Shown here: positions 49,382 through 59,723 of the stretch, piece by piece
Numbering within the stretch: position 1 is the first letter of the stretch
Layout: each line of letters begins with the position of its first letter
Assembly (NCBI GenBank): GCA_029990175.1
Contig: JARKIP010000017.1
Span: 11,116,001-11,180,000, forward strand
Direction: 5' to 3'
Length of the DNA stretch: 64,000 bases
Source: Petunia secreta
Taxonomy: Eukaryota > Streptophyta > Magnoliopsida > Solanales > Solanaceae
Position numbers and translations under genes: made by a program
Notes under the pieces: generated by a model
What the model was told of the DNA's origin: nothing
Seen by the model: only the letters and a program-made list of their open reading frames with translations
Database searches by the model: none

Positions 49382-50708
49382 TGTTGCTCCCAAACGCACA
49401 CGCAAGTATACGCGGCCGACAAGTAATAAAGTGATAAATCGAGTATCGTTCCCACGAGGACTATGCCGACTAATACTTAACAAACAATTTCTAAACAAAC
49501 TACTCAGGGATTATTTTCTTTGATGGTGAGAGTTTTAGTAACTAAAGAACAGTAATTAAATAAATTGAAGTTTAGTCAAACAATGGTGAAACTTCGGTTG
49601 TTAACAATATTAAGACGACGGTCCAGGGTCAAAGTTACGAACAATCCAGTTGAGTTGTCCAATTGATTCCACTTCTTAAATCCCGGGTTACTAACTGACA
49701 GAGTAAATGTAACTGTGAAAACCTTTCGATTCTTCACAGTCTATGCAGGCTACTTCAATCCCTATATGTCTATGGTTTGAATCACGTGCACGCGTTAACG
49801 AATTTTGTAATTTGCTAAACTAGGCGAACAAGTATATGTCTATCCTACTCACAAATTGGTTCCCCCGATGCCCGGGTTCACAAACTAGTCCTATTCTTTC
49901 TTATTACGTAATTAAATTCCCTCTTTCGAGTTCAATCTAAAAACCATAGATAATGCATAATTATCGAGCTCTATCAAGAAAGAATAAGCAACCCGTTATG
50001 GGATTCAATTAATGGGAATCAATCTTCAAACAATCAACTTTCATGTAATACTCTAACCTTAGAACGTAATATTTAGCCACGCATATTCATAATCACAAGG
50101 CAAAGATTTGATGTAATAATGATGTAAATGATGTAATATATGAAAAATTAGGAAAAAACCCTTGTTCAATGAAGTATGGTGCTCTCAAATTGCTCCAAAG
50201 TAAGAACTCCTCTAAAAAACTAAGTAAAATAGTATGGTTTAAAAATGCCTGGTAATAAGTTAGACCTAAGCCTAGACGAAATTGGAAGTAAACATCCGCT
50301 CCAGGGGCGCTATAACGGGCACCCCGCGCCCACGATCGCGCTGAAACAACCAGAACACGTCGAAACTTGCACGCCTTTGGGGCGCGCCGCGTGGGAAACT
50401 GCGCCAGGCACTGGGCGCGTTAGGCGGCGCGCCGCGGAGGCTACCACGCCAGGCCATTCTGCTTGCTCCTTGGTACGAAATCTCGCCTCGTGTCGTGCCC
50501 TCGTGTGCTCAATCCAATCCTCAATCAATTTCCAATCATTCCTTGCTCAATCACGCTCCTAAAATCTTCAAATTCACTGCATACTAACCTACACATGCAC
50601 GACATGATATTAGTGCAAAACCACATTCATAAACTATAAAACGAGCGAATAACAAGCTCAAATATGCGGAAATATTAAGGAAACGTTGGCATAAAATGCC
50701 AAACATCA
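49382..50708 (-). repeat. 5' LTR of the Athila element (1,327 bp)
   Basis: Pairs with 29,485-30,830. A deletion around 50,234 removes the TATTTATAA that forms the TATA box in the other copy. The GC-rich block is at 50,300-50,455. Confidence 0.9.
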
Positions 50709-52797
50709 TACCAAAAATTTCATTAACCTTTCTATAAATGACATGGAAAGACTCTATCAATCATGGAAATTTTCTATTAACATTAAACTATTGGAAAAAG
50801 GGTAAGCCATCAATATCCTAAATCAAGAATATCACAACTTTGGAGACCCTCCGAAAGTTTTACTCTAATAGATTTAATGGCTGATTACTATATAGTACTC
50901 CCTTCATTTATAAAAGGATGAATCCATTTGACTTTACAGAGAGTTTAATAAAGAAGGGAAGACTTTGAACTTGTGGTCTAAAATTAGTCATAGATGTTTG
51001 TGTGGCTACAAATCATCTCAATAAAGGTAAAAGTGAAAGATTATTTCCAAATTTAGAAAAAGGTCATTCTTTTTTAAACAGACTAAAAAGGAAATATGTT
51101 CATCCTTTTTGAAACAGAGGGAGTAAAATTTTTAAAAGAGGATAACCTGATTAAAGCACTATAAAATGGACCTTGATTTATAAATGGTTTTTCCTATCCG
51201 TTAAAAGATGGGAGCCAAATTTTATAGCTTCAATGTCTAAAATTACTTATTTAGCTATTTGGTTTCGACTACCTAAACTTCCTACTGAATTTTATGATAT
51301 AGAAATTCTAAAACGAATTGGTAATAATATAGGGCGTCTGTTAAAAATTGATACATGCACATCCGGGACTCTAAGAGAGTGTAACGCTCGTATTTGTGTT
51401 GAGATACCTCTAGAGTTTCCAGTTAAGACTTCCATTCAAGTTTGTAAACATAAACAACTGATCATTTACAAGGAGAGGACATATTTTGTCATCTTTGTGG
51501 CCGATTAGGACAGAAGCATTCATTGTGCCCACATGCGGCCGCCAAAGAAGTTCCTTATCCTAAGCAAACCAATTCACCTAGTTCACATTCAACTCAACTC
51601 GGTGACCAATGGTCGAAGGAGGAGACAGAGGAATGGAAAGTTACTAATTTCCCTAGAAAAAAGAAGTCAGCTACTACAGGTAAGCCTTCTTTACCACAAC
51701 TTTTACCCCAAAAGCAATCGTCCACTCCCATTAATATAATAAATTTTGATGCTAAAAACGGTAAATATTTAGATACTCAACCTTTTATTTACAAAGATAA
51801 AAATTCTATTGACTCTAATTATTATAGTATGCGGAAATTTCAAAAAATAGTTTTACTAAAAATAATATTAAAACTCAAAATCAAAATGATAGAATTAAAA
51901 TTGATACCACGACCCAAAATAAAATTTCGTCTCTGCATGTTCTTAAACCTCTATCATATATGCCATGTAGAAATAACCCTACTTTCACTCCAAATGATTC
52001 ACAATCATTGGATATCATTCATCCAGAAGATTTACCAAATGACACTTTGCAATGCATGCAAACAACTACCTAAATCCCTTGTCTCGCCGTCTTGTCTCTC
52101 CAATAGAATTATCTCTGACTCCAATCATTCAATCTGTCCCCTTTCCACAGTTCAACCAATCACATTGCATGCATTTACTACCCCTACCCCACACTTCCCC
52201 CCTTAAATAATATGAATATAGACGCAACTAGCTCTAACATAGCTCCCACTTTTCCCTTACATGTTTAAGAAACCTTTTTCACTCCTCTACATAATAATGC
52301 CTCGACTATTAATGCTCCAACACCGGAGGAGAATTCGTTTACTAAACACAACCCAACGACTGACTTACCATCTATCTCTTAACTTAAAAATGAATCAAGA
52401 AAACAACCACCAAGTTCCAAACAATGTTCCACCACCACCAAACAATCCTGCTCTACCCCAGTAATCTTTACAGTGCCCCCAACCAAACAACTCATTGCCA
52501 GCCTCATGGATGGAACAAACCCTAATGGGACGAGCCTTCATGTTCAACTTCATGGTGGACAATCAACAAATCGTTGTAGTGATCCAAAACTCTCAGTTTC
52601 TAGCAAATGCACTTTCAGAAACAATGAGACTCACAACTCAGAACTTCATGTACCTCCACCTCAATCAGAATATCCTTCAACCCCTTAGCCACTCACAACA
52701 TGCATGACCCCGTTCGCATGCAACATCATCAAAACCTACCATTTTACTACTTAGTGGAGGACAACCCCCCGATCCCAATATTCTACCAGTGGCCTCA
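50709..52797 (+). pseudogene. LINE (L1-type) ORF1, middle and C-terminal part
   Basis: ORF1 of plant L1 LINEs binds the element RNA. The segment begins with INLSINDMERLYQSWKFS, then WRPSESFTLIDL, and after the MITE continues as YLAIWFRLPKLPTEFYDIEI, LKRIGNNIGRLLKID and ARICVEIPLE. This is the plant LINE ORF1 pattern annotated as DUF4283. A CCHC-like knuckle follows at 51,485-51,530 (CHLCGRLGQKHSLC), with Gln where His is expected. The rest to 52,797 is a low-similarity linker in several frames. Stops and frameshifts are numerous. CCTCA at 52,793-52,797 is the left target copy of the gag-only element. Confidence 0.8.
50898..51123. mobile_element. Stowaway-like MITE (226 bp)
   Basis: Terminal inverted repeats: left CTCCCTTCATTTATAAAAGG, right (reverse complement) CTCCCTCTGTTTCAAAAAGG. 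Both resemble the Stowaway end CTCCCTCCGTTTC. TA dinucleotides flank both sides (50,896-50,897 and 51,124-51,125). Removing the element with one TA restores the LINE ORF1 frame. No transposase is encoded. Confidence 0.85.
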
Positions 52798-53595
52798 TGA
52801 TAAGACCCAAACTCCCACAAGACCCTTCGCTCGGAGCCAAGCTAAGGAGATCCAAGGAGTACATCTACACTTGGTGAGGAAGGGACTAGAAGAAGGAAGC
52901 AATTGGAAACCATTCCGGGTGATTAGAGCACAAGAACAACCACTCAGCACTTTGGGCGCTCCACCCAGTGTTTTGGGCGCTCCACCTGAAGACAACAGAG
53001 CTGAGGCGCTCCACCCAGTGTTTGGGCGCTCCACCTGAAGACAACAGAGCTGAGGCGCTCCGCCCCAATTCCAGGCGGACCGCCCGGGGCCCCTCACTGC
53101 TTAGTTTTTGCCAAATCGCGGGCGCTCCGCCCCAACTTTGGGCGCTCCGCCTGGGATGCTGAAGCACGTGAATTCTAGCTATGTTATGACTATTTTGACC
53201 CTACGTGGTCCTTTATTTCCTAAGCCTAAGTGTGGGCATTTTAGACCTTTCAAAGGGTGTCTAACAACACCTATAAATAGCTAGTAGCTTGTCTTATTTC
53301 ATTAGCTAACTTTGATGATTAAAACAAACAATTGTATTGAGAGTTGAACTCTTTGATTGAGTGAATGAAACCTTTAGATGGGACTTGTTTTTCCTCTAGC
53401 GGATCTAGATGAATTCCAATCCCCCCGATCATTCTACTTGCGTGCTCACATTAGCTCGAGGGTAGTTGCCTAGTGTAGGTGTTCTTGTCATCTTCTTGGG
53501 GTGTAACAGAACTAGTTCTCCGTTGCTACTCGAGATTATCGTACGAGTTACGTCTCGCTTTTATCTTTTACTTTTCCGCATATTGATTCTTATCA
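52798..53595 (+). repeat. 5' LTR of the gag-only element (798 bp)
   Basis: Differs from 58,497-59,295 by eight substitutions and one C indel, counted by eye. TATAAATA lies at 53,272-53,279. Between 52,960 and 53,155 it has about seven copies of a GGGCGCTCCGCC/GGGCGCTCCACC motif. The first ~240 bp also code for a tail peptide when read in the 3' copy. Confidence 0.95.
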
Positions 53596-53598
53596 TCT

Positions 53599-53610
53599 TG
53601 GTATCAGAGC
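53599..53610 (+). other. Primer-binding site (initiator tRNA-Met)
   Basis: TGGTATCAGAGC, the canonical plant site, 3 bp after the LTR end (spacer TCT, as in the nested chromovirus). Confidence 0.9.
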
Positions 53611-54852
53611 AAGGCTCGGGTCTCGTTTCTACGAACCCCCGACCCTTGATTCTTCGTGCCTAGGTTAGTTTGTTTAGTTTTCTTGTTGTTGAAGTTGTTA
53701 TTAGAAGAAAACACAAAAAAATTGAAAAATTGAAAAATACAAAAATTGGCGTAACTTTTTGGTTGGATCGATTCTTGGATTGGGTGTTATAGATTTGTGA
53801 TCGTGGTTGAATTCCCGTTGTTTTGGTACCAAATTTACTTGGATTGGATTGGATTGAAAAATTGAAACCCCAATTTTCCTTAAACCCTACCAAACCCTTG
53901 TTCTTGAGAAAACTTGGTTGATTTGGGATTGTGTGATTGTGGGGTTTTGGATTTGATTACCGGGGAATGATCTACTTGTGATAACGAACCATTTGAAACA
54001 AATTTGGTGTTAATCGGAGTTGTATAACATCATTTTTGAAAGATTGAAATCCATCTTTTACCCCTTTTGAAGAAATTGTGAAACCCCAACTTGAAACTTG
54101 AATCATGATTGTTCCTTGTTTGTTGCTTGGTTGGGTGTAAAAATCATTGGGGATTGGTGGTTATACCAATATACAACTTCGGGTACTTCGAATTTGGGAA
54201 GAACACGTTGGAATCGACCAAAAAGTTGGATTGAAATCGAAGAACACGTTGTTGAAAACCCAGGTTGTTCTTCGTCCAGGCGCTCCGCCTAGACCTTGGG
54301 CGCTCCGCCTGAATTGGTCTTACTCCAGGCGCTCCGCCTACTCTTCATGGCGCTCCGCCTGAGCACCCTCACTGATCAACTTTGCCAGGCGCTCCGCCCA
54401 AGCCTTGGGCGCTCCGCCTAAATTGCTGGGAGGTTGATTTTTGGGTAGTTTCTTCTAGGATTACTTGTTTCTTTGTTGCCTAACATCTAATTAGTGTTGA
54501 TCTAAGTAATCTTCCTACTTAATTAACACTAATCCTTCATTGCTTTAGGTGAATCGTGCCTTAGTAAGGAGAGTAGGAATTCCAAGAAAAGCGTAGAACC
54601 TTTTACTCAAGTCCTTTACTTCAAAGTGCCTAGCGTTCATCGAGTCCTATTAACTCCGTTCACCCCGGAGTGTGCGTGACTCGTGAATAGTTTTGGTTGA
54701 GTTTGGAATTGCTAATCATCTACGTGAAGCTTTGGAATTACAAGTCGAGTGAAATATCCACCGTCACCCAAAAGAGTGATCCGAGTGAACACAAGCGAGG
54801 GAGCGAGTGAGGTGTTTTAACTAACTCTTGTTTGCTTTTCTTTGTAGGTACA
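53611..54852 (+). other. Leader of the gag-only element
   Basis: About 1.24 kb, no gene. A cluster of seven GGCGCTCCGCC motifs lies at 54,278-54,420. The last bases before the start codon (TTTGCTTTTCTTTGTAG at 54,831-54,847) look like a 3' splice acceptor, so the leader may be spliced in part. That is inference only. Confidence 0.6.
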
Positions 54853-57800
54853 ATGGCTAACGAAGGACAAGATTTCATTAAGGAGGCCTTGGCTAATCTT
54901 CTTGCCAAGATGGACCTCATGAACCAAAGGATTGATTCTCTTGAAAAAGGAGCCTCGAGTACTCAAGGTGAACATGGTACCCCGAGTGTCCAAATCGAGA
55001 AAAGGACCCCGAGTGTCCAAATTGAAACCGGAGAAGGCTCAAATAGCCCTACCTTCACCCCGGAACAAGTTGTTGAATTGCTCAAACAACAACGGGTAAA
55101 GGAGGATCGTGAGAGGATGGATCAAGTGTTGGGCAATACCCAACGAACGGGCATTCCCCATATTTTAGACAACCCCCAAAGAGACATTCCACTTCCAAGA
55201 CCCGTCCGCAACGTCCAAGCTCTTGAGCAACCCGTTGAAGCTCAAGAAGGGGAGGAAGCCGAGTATGTTGATGAGGCTTATGGGTATGATGATCACTTTC
55301 AACCACGGCAAGGTATGAATTGGGGTCAAAATGTGAACCGGGGTAGAGGCCGAGGTCGAGGGCCACCCTTGGGATATGGAGGGAGGAATGCTAGAAGGGA
55401 CTATGTTGCTTATGATGATCACCATGGAGGCCAACCGGAGCCATTCCAAGGGGGTCGTGACAACAACAACAACCTTAATAGTGTAAAGCTCACTATTCCT
55501 TCTTTCAAAGGAAGTAGTGATCCGGTGGAGTACATTGGTTGGAAATTGGCTATGGAGCGTATCTTTGACACCAATGATATGCCCGAAGTGAAGAAGACCA
55601 AGTATGCAATATCCTCCTTTGAATCTTTTGCTTCTACTTGGTGGGAGTCGGTGAAGAGGAATAGAAGGAGGACGGGTATGGCTATTAATCTTACTTGGGA
55701 AGAGTTAATCCGTGTGATGGATGAGAAGTACTTGACTAATCAATACCGGGTTGAACAACAAATGCGTCTTTATGAGTTGAAGCAAGGTTCTAAATCGGTT
55801 GGTGAATACTTCAATGAATTTGAGCAAATCCGAATGATCCTTGACTTAGATGATGAAGACAATGAGACGGCCATGATCCGTTTCAAAGGGGGCTTGAACC
55901 GAGACATAGCTTCACAATTGAAGTTCCACAAGTATGATGATCATTACAAGCTGTGTGAAGATGCGGTTGAGGCCGAGAAATGGCTCAAGGAGGAGAAATC
56001 CCTTCGCTACAAGAGTAGCACTACTACTCCAATAAGCAAACCAAAGGAATGGAAGCCTCCTACTACAAATGCAAGGTTCCCAAGTGCAAGTGGAACAAGT
56101 GGTGCAAATGCTACCAAGGATGTGAAAAAGCCATATGAGAAGAACACACCTAATGTGGGAGGTAACTCTAAAACTCAATTGCATGCTCCTACCTCTTCTT
56201 CAATGCAATGCCACAAGTGCAAGGGATATGGGCACTTTGCTAGGGAATGTCCTACAAAGAGGACCATGATTGTTGTTGGTAACGATGCATATGAGAAAGA
56301 GAGTGAATCGGAAGATGAGGGAGTAGAGGGAGTAGAGGGAGATGAGGGAGTAGAGGAGGATGATTTGCTTGATGACACGGTGGAGGAGGAGGATCCTCAT
56401 ACTTTCTTGGTTGTTAGAAGGAGCCTAGGGGCTATGATTGTGGAAGATAGTGAAACCTTGCAAAGGGAAAATTTATTCCATGCTAGGTGCCGGGTCAAAG
56501 ATGTTGTTTGCTCTATGATAATTGATTCCGGGAGTTGTGCAAATGTAGTGAGTCAATCACTTGTGTCTCAATTGAAGTTGATTACCATGAAGCATCCTAA
56601 ACCTTACCGGCTACAATGGCTAAGCGAGTGTGGGGAGCTTAAAGTGGTAAAGCAAGTGATGATTCGATTCAAAATGGGGAGTTATGTAGATGAGCATTTG
56701 TTTGACGTTGTGCCCATGCAAGCGTGCCACCTACTCTTAGGGAGGCCTTGGCAATTCGATAGGCAAGTGGTGCATGACGGTCGTGTCAACACTTACACGG
56801 TCAAACATGAAGGAAGGAGGTTTGTGCTTAAGCCTCTAACTCCTAAGCAAGTAAGTGAGGACTACAAAAAGATGAAGGAGTTGAGGGAAGTGGCTAAAGC
56901 TAAACCACCCATTGAACTTAAACCCGAAGCAAACAATCTTGTTGTCTTGCCATTGCATGATAAAAATGGGAGTCACTCCGCTCCAAATGAGAGAGGAAAG
57001 ATAGAGAGAAGCGAGGGAGTGACCGGTGACAATCCAAGAGAGGGAAAAGGAGAGGATTTGAGGAGTGATGTGAGTGGATTGTCACCACAAACTACACTTG
57101 ACCATGAGGTAAAATTGAGAGAGGTGAGAGGTGGGGAAGGAAAAATCGAGAGTGAGAGCACCCATTGTTCTAACCCTTCTTTATCTTCTATTCTTTCTTG
57201 TGAAAAATCTTGTGTAGGTACACTTGAAGACAAGCAATTGGAGCCTCAACGTGAGCCTCATGAAGAAGGAGTTGCACATGACATTTCAAGCCTTGTGAGT
57301 GACCAAGGAAGTACTACAAATGTGAGTGTTGCTTCACCTTTTCATGACCCTACTAGCTACTTGTCTTGTGATGACTCAACACTAGTTGGAGCTTGTGAAG
57401 TATCTAGTGAATATGCCACTAGTGAAGAGTCTAGTTGTCAACTTGAGTTTGTTTGTGAAACACTAGTTGGAAGGGATGTTATGCCACATCATGATGTGAG
57501 CTCATTGCTCATTGAACCCCTCCCTAGTGTAGAATTGATAGTTGACCATAATTGTGACCTTGAGGAGTCTTTTGCATGTGAGATGGAACGATTTGTTTTC
57601 GATGACTCCTCGAGTGAGGGAAAAGAACCTAGTCTTGATAACTCGTCTATGCTTGATCATGATGTTGAGATGCATGTTTTTACATTTTCATTGTTTGAAG
57701 ATAATGTCAATGGTGGTAATGACTTGTATCGGACTAAGGCGAGTAGTAAAATGAAGCCTCCATGGTGTGAAGGGTTTGACCCCTTAGGCAACCCCTTGTG

Positions 57801-58737
57801 TGAGAAATTGAATGAGGTAAATGACTCTTTGAGTGACCCTACTATTGCTTGTTTGGGTTACGATGAAGAAGAGTCCATCATCAATACCTTTCTTGAGAGT
57901 TTGTCTATTGGGAAGGGTTGCTTAGAAGATGAAATTGGAGGGGAAGAAGAATCCCTTGGTGTGAGTAGGTATGCTTTAAAGAAGGAGAGTGGAGTGCTTG
58001 ATCCTATTTGTAGGTTGGGCTATTTGATTCACTCCACTCCACATGTTGATCACACCTCGAGGATAGATTGGTGTGTCGATCTTGAGCTTAAGGTTCAAGG
58101 GGATTTTGGTAGCTTGATCTTGCATTTCCCATCTTCCCATGACCTATTTGCTCACTATCTTGTTGAGTGCATGCTGACCTTTAACCAAGTCCTTATGGTT
58201 CTCTTTGGAGACTTGATATTCATGGTTGTTATTGATGCTTGGTTATACAACAAGAGTGTGTTTTCCACACTTCTTGCACTAACCTACTTTCAAAGTAGGA
58301 AATTTGCGTGTGTTTGCTTGTCGTTGCTTGTAGGTTCTAAGCTCCATGCTAAGGCGGGAAAGATCTTGGAAGATGCCTATGTCAAAGTGACGATCAAGAA
58401 GGACAAAAGAGAGTTGGGGCCACCCCGAGAAGTGGATGATGCCATGAGAGCCAAAGCCTTGATTTCGAGGACGAAATCTTCTCAAGAAGGGGAGGATGAT
58501 AAGACCCAAACTCCCACAAGACCCTTCGCTCGGAGCCAAGCTAAGGAGATCCAAGGAGTACATCTACACTTGGTGAGGAAGGGACTAGAAGAAGGAAGCA
58601 ATTGGAAACCATTCCGGGTGATTAGAGCACAAGAACAACCACTCAGCACTTTGGGCGCTCCACCCAGTGTTTTGGGTGCTCCACCTGAAGACAACAGAGC
58701 TGAGGCGCTCCACCCAGTGTTTGGGCGCTCCACCTGA
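54853..58737 (+). CDS. Gag-protease polyprotein with novel central domain, 1,294 aa
   Basis: Start chosen at ATG 54,853 (ACAATGGC); the frame is open upstream for seven more codons without another ATG. Layout: helical N-terminus (~6-28); RG-rich patch (~165-185); gag core (~205-390) with LTIPSFKGSSDPVEYIGW, LYELKQGSKSVGEYFNEFE and RFKGGLNRDIASQL; zinc knuckle CHKCKGYGHFAREC (453-466); acidic linker (~485-520); protease with IIDSGSCANVVSQSLV (Asp at 558) and DVVPMQACHLLLGRPW. At ~690, where reverse transcriptase should follow, the sequence changes to an acidic, Ser-rich region of ~470 residues that I do not recognise. It contains a hydrophobic stretch (~1,107-1,132, VLMVLFGDLIFMVVIDAW) and a second one (~1,138-1,158). 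From ~1,160 the chromovirus integrase tail resumes (SKLHAKAGKILEDAYVKV), then SRTKSSQEGEDD, and ~80 residues are encoded by the 3' LTR. There are no internal stops. It would act in particle formation, with enzymes from a partner element. Confidence 0.93.
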   Translation: MANEGQDFIKEALANLLAKMDLMNQRIDSLEKGASSTQGEHGTPSVQIEKRTPSVQIETGEGSNSPTFTPEQVVELLKQQRVKEDRERMDQVLGNTQRTGIPHILDNPQRDIPLPRPVRNVQALEQPVEAQEGEEAEYVDEAYGYDDHFQPRQGMNWGQNVNRGRGRGRGPPLGYGGRNARRDYVAYDDHHGGQPEPFQGGRDNNNNLNSVKLTIPSFKGSSDPVEYIGWKLAMERIFDTNDMPEVKKTKYAISSFESFASTWWESVKRNRRRTGMAINLTWEELIRVMDEKYLTNQYRVEQQMRLYELKQGSKSVGEYFNEFEQIRMILDLDDEDNETAMIRFKGGLNRDIASQLKFHKYDDHYKLCEDAVEAEKWLKEEKSLRYKSSTTTPISKPKEWKPPTTNARFPSASGTSGANATKDVKKPYEKNTPNVGGNSKTQLHAPTSSSMQCHKCKGYGHFARECPTKRTMIVVGNDAYEKESESEDEGVEGVEGDEGVEEDDLLDDTVEEEDPHTFLVVRRSLGAMIVEDSETLQRENLFHARCRVKDVVCSMIIDSGSCANVVSQSLVSQLKLITMKHPKPYRLQWLSECGELKVVKQVMIRFKMGSYVDEHLFDVVPMQACHLLLGRPWQFDRQVVHDGRVNTYTVKHEGRRFVLKPLTPKQVSEDYKKMKELREVAKAKPPIELKPEANNLVVLPLHDKNGSHSAPNERGKIERSEGVTGDNPREGKGEDLRSDVSGLSPQTTLDHEVKLREVRGGEGKIESESTHCSNPSLSSILSCEKSCVGTLEDKQLEPQREPHEEGVAHDISSLVSDQGSTTNVSVASPFHDPTSYLSCDDSTLVGACEVSSEYATSEESSCQLEFVCETLVGRDVMPHHDVSSLLIEPLPSVELIVDHNCDLEESFACEMERFVFDDSSSEGKEPSLDNSSMLDHDVEMHVFTFSLFEDNVNGGNDLYRTKASSKMKPPWCEGFDPLGNPLCEKLNEVNDSLSDPTIACLGYDEEESIINTFLESLSIGKGCLEDEIGGEEESLGVSRYALKKESGVLDPICRLGYLIHSTPHVDHTSRIDWCVDLELKVQGDFGSLILHFPSSHDLFAHYLVECMLTFNQVLMVLFGDLIFMVVIDAWLYNKSVFSTLLALTYFQSRKFACVCLSLLVGSKLHAKAGKILEDAYVKVTIKKDKRELGPPREVDDAMRAKALISRTKSSQEGEDDKTQTPTRPFARSQAKEIQGVHLHLVRKGLEEGSNWKPFRVIRAQEQPLSTLGAPPSVLGAPPEDNRAEALHPVFGRST
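58484..58496 (+). other. Polypurine tract inside the reading frame
   Basis: AAGAAGGGGAGGA abuts the 3' LTR and is also coding (QEGED). The equivalent tract of the nested chromovirus (18,048-18,060) has one C interruption. Confidence 0.85.
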
Positions 58738-59295
58738 AGACAACAGAGCTGAGGCACTCCGCCCCAATTCCAGGCGGACCGCCCGGGGCCCCTCACTGCT
58801 TAGTTTTTGCCAAATCGCGGGCGCTCCGCCCCAACATTGGGCGCTCCGCCCGGGATGCTGAAGCACGTGAATTCTAGCTATGTTATGACTATTTTGACCC
58901 TACGTGGTCCTTTATTTCCTAAGCCTAAGTGTGGGCATTTTAGACCTTTCAAAGGGTGTCTAACAACACCTATAAATAGCTAGTAGCTTGTCTTATTTCA
59001 TTAGCTAACTTTGATGATTAAAACAAATAATTGTGTTGAGAGTTGAACTCTTTGATTGAGTGAATGAAACCTTTAGATGGGACTTGTTTTTCCTCTAGCG
59101 GATCTAGATGAATTCCAATCCCCCCCGATCATTCTACTTGCGTGCTCACGTTAGCTCGAGGGTAGTTGCCTAGTGTAGGTGTTCTTGTCATCTTCTTGGG
59201 GTGTAACGGAACTAGTTCTCCGTTGCTACTCGAGATTATCGTACGAGTTACGTCTCGCTTTTATCTTTTACTTTTCCGCATATTGATTCTTATCA
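58497..59295 (+). repeat. 3' LTR of the gag-only element (799 bp)
   Basis: Starts TGATAAGACC, ends CTTATCA, TATAAATA at 58,971-58,978. Its first 241 bp carry the end of the reading frame, including RSQAKEIQGVHLHL and the translation of part of the GGCGCTCC repeats (LGAPPSVLGAPPEDN). Confidence 0.95.
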
Positions 59296-59723
59296 CCTCA
59301 CCAGTGACATGCAGCAAGATCTCCCCCAATGAACATGCATTAGGAGGAAATGAATCAGGAAGAAATGGAGGACCTTGCCCCACAAGATTTTCCACCAGTG
59401 AACCCCAACCCCCCAATCCCAATGCTCAAGAACAAAAGGTAGAAATTCTCAACCAAGATCAGGACCAAAAAGACATCCCAGAGGACCTTCAGGCCATATA
59501 CTCAAGCCTACGAGAAATAACAATAGTGCTATGCAAAGAAGGGATAGGAAACAAGTATGTCATCTTTTGCGTGATCTCCCTCAAAAAATTCTCACTAAAT
59601 CTAAGATTTCCCACAAGCCACCAAATAGGTAAATATGCAATGATCCTGAACCCCACTTTGAGGGGAAATGTGATCTTACTCCCTCAGGATCAAGTGAACA
59701 CACCCTAACCTCCAAATCTGCCA
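59296..59723 (+). pseudogene. LINE ORF1 C-terminal end
   Basis: Resumes with the second CCTCA copy. An open stretch to about 59,708 is Pro/Asn/Gln-rich (STSEPQPPNPNAQEQ) and then basic. It has no known domain. By position it is the distal part of ORF1, ending just before ORF2. Confidence 0.5.

Larger units (their letters stand above)
29485..50708 (-). mobile_element. Athila-lineage Ty3/gypsy element with nested Ogre-like element
   Basis: LTRs start TGTTGCTCCC and end AAACATCA in + orientation, and perfect TACCA duplications lie at 29,480-29,484 and 50,709-50,713. Genes run on the minus strand: gag, protease, reverse transcriptase, RNase H, integrase, then a third ORF typical of Athila. The primer site is the Athila tRNA-Asp type and the purine tract abuts the left LTR. 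Without the nested element (32,822-41,622) it is about 12.4 kb, normal for Athila. It is inserted in ORF1 of the LINE. All coding regions carry stops or frameshifts. Confidence 0.93.
52798..59295 (+). mobile_element. Young gag-protease-only LTR retrotransposon
   Basis: 6.5 kb element with LTRs TGATAAGACC...CTTATCA, perfect 5 bp duplications CCTCA (52,793-52,797 and 59,296-59,300), a canonical initiator tRNA-Met primer site and a clean purine tract. One open frame fills most of the internal region but contains no reverse transcriptase, RNase H or integrase. It must therefore use another element's enzymes. Gag, protease and C-terminal tail are close relatives of the chromovirus at 11,384-18,815. 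It fits the class described in plants as TR-GAG (terminal-repeat retrotransposons with GAG). It is inserted in ORF1 of the LINE. Confidence 0.95.

Noticed and set aside
54832..54852. Start of the gag-only protein at the upstream TTG
   Set aside because: Plants rarely start at TTG; the ATG at 54,853 is in good context and the seven codons before it are part of a pyrimidine-rich, splice-acceptor-like stretch.
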